6,067 bases of DNA from an uncultured Solobacterium sp. (GTDB lineage Bacteria > Bacillota_I > Bacilli_A > Erysipelotrichales > Erysipelotrichaceae), in contig CAJOLG010000130.1 in NCBI GenBank assembly GCA_905235315.1, positions 1 through 6,067 on the forward strand, read 5' to 3'. Positions 5,868 to 6,067 of the stretch are shown here, piece after piece (position 1 is the stretch's first letter; each line of letters starts with the position of its first letter). Position numbers and translations under genes: made by a program. The notes beneath the pieces were generated by a model. It saw only the letters and a list, made by a program, of their open reading frames with translations. It was not told where the DNA came from and made no database searches.

Positions 5868-6067
5868 ATGAGTGAGGATAAAAAAGAACTTAATCAAGAA
5901 CATCTCAAGAAAGTGACGGGTGGAGGATACTTCGATTCCAAAGCCGTGGAAGATGCACTGTTCAACGATATGTCTATGTATCCTGACCTAGGTGAAGTGT
6001 ATCGGCAGGCCAGAGGACGAGTTCATTTCACAGATGACCCGGTCGCCAATGACATCAATCTGGCGAC
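5868..6067 (+). CDS. Double-glycine-leader peptide precursor, bacteriocin-like (partial, runs off the right edge)
   Basis: The frame opens at ATG 5868 and is still open after 66 codons at the window edge. The first 19 residues, MSEDKKELNQEHLKKVTGG, fit the double-glycine leader consensus: with cleavage after G19, L8 is at -12, L13 at -7, V16 at -4 and GG at -2/-1. Such leaders are cut by C39-peptidase ABC exporters (PCAT/LanT/ComA type) as the peptide is secreted. The visible cargo after the cut starts GYFDSKAVEDAL and continues for 47 residues. It has no cysteine, contains more Asp and Glu than Lys and Arg, and matches no bacteriocin class that I recognise, so it could be a class II-like bacteriocin, a signalling peptide or a RiPP substrate. 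It has its own ribosome binding site and a possible promoter. No transporter, peptidase, modification or immunity gene is visible. Coding status is well supported by the ribosome binding site and leader; function is inferred from the leader alone. Confidence 0.75.
   Translation, partial: MSEDKKELNQEHLKKVTGGGYFDSKAVEDALFNDMSMYPDLGEVYRQARGRVHFTDDPVANDINLA

Overview
The window comes from a bacterial chromosome with moderate GC content. Protein styles point to a Bacillota (Firmicutes) relative: the DNA polymerase IV resembles the B. subtilis YqjH/PolY1 subfamily, the tyrosine recombinase resembles Bacillota XerD, the Shine-Dalgarno sites are strong AAGGAG types, and there is a phospho-beta-glucosidase and a double-glycine-leader peptide typical of gut or oral Gram-positives. 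The exact family cannot be fixed from the sequence; an Erysipelotrichia- or Clostridia-like host is a guess.

Left part (1-3963), one tightly packed plus-strand block: the 3' end of dxs (isoprenoid precursor synthesis), a recN gene carrying two reading-frame breaks, dinB (translesion polymerase) and a xerD-type recombinase. recN/dinB and dinB/xer each overlap by the four bases ATGA, so this is almost certainly one operon with translational coupling. It joins break repair, lesion bypass and chromosome-dimer resolution behind an isoprenoid gene. recN lacks its normal frame just before the Walker A loop (about 16 bases missing) and shifts frame again in the middle; all its motifs are otherwise conserved, so it is either a very recent pseudogene or a sequence/assembly error.

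Middle (3964-4308), a 345-base non-coding region: a dyad that looks like a terminator only on the minus strand, an 11-base direct repeat (GACAATGTAAG) flanking a TATAAT box, a 10-base perfect palindrome, and a long-range inverted repeat (4148-4237) that could fold the 5' leader of the next gene. It probably holds the regulated promoter of the glycosidase.

Right part: a complete GH1 6-phospho-beta-glucosidase (4309-5748), with no PTS transporter or regulator in view, then a short spacer with a TATAAT box and a strong ribosome binding site. The window ends inside a small gene (5868 onward) whose first 19 residues form a textbook double-glycine leader, so it is a likely secreted peptide or bacteriocin-like RiPP precursor. 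Its visible mature part is acidic and cysteine-free. This truncated precursor is the most promising lead for an undescribed system; its processing and export genes, if adjacent, lie beyond the right edge.
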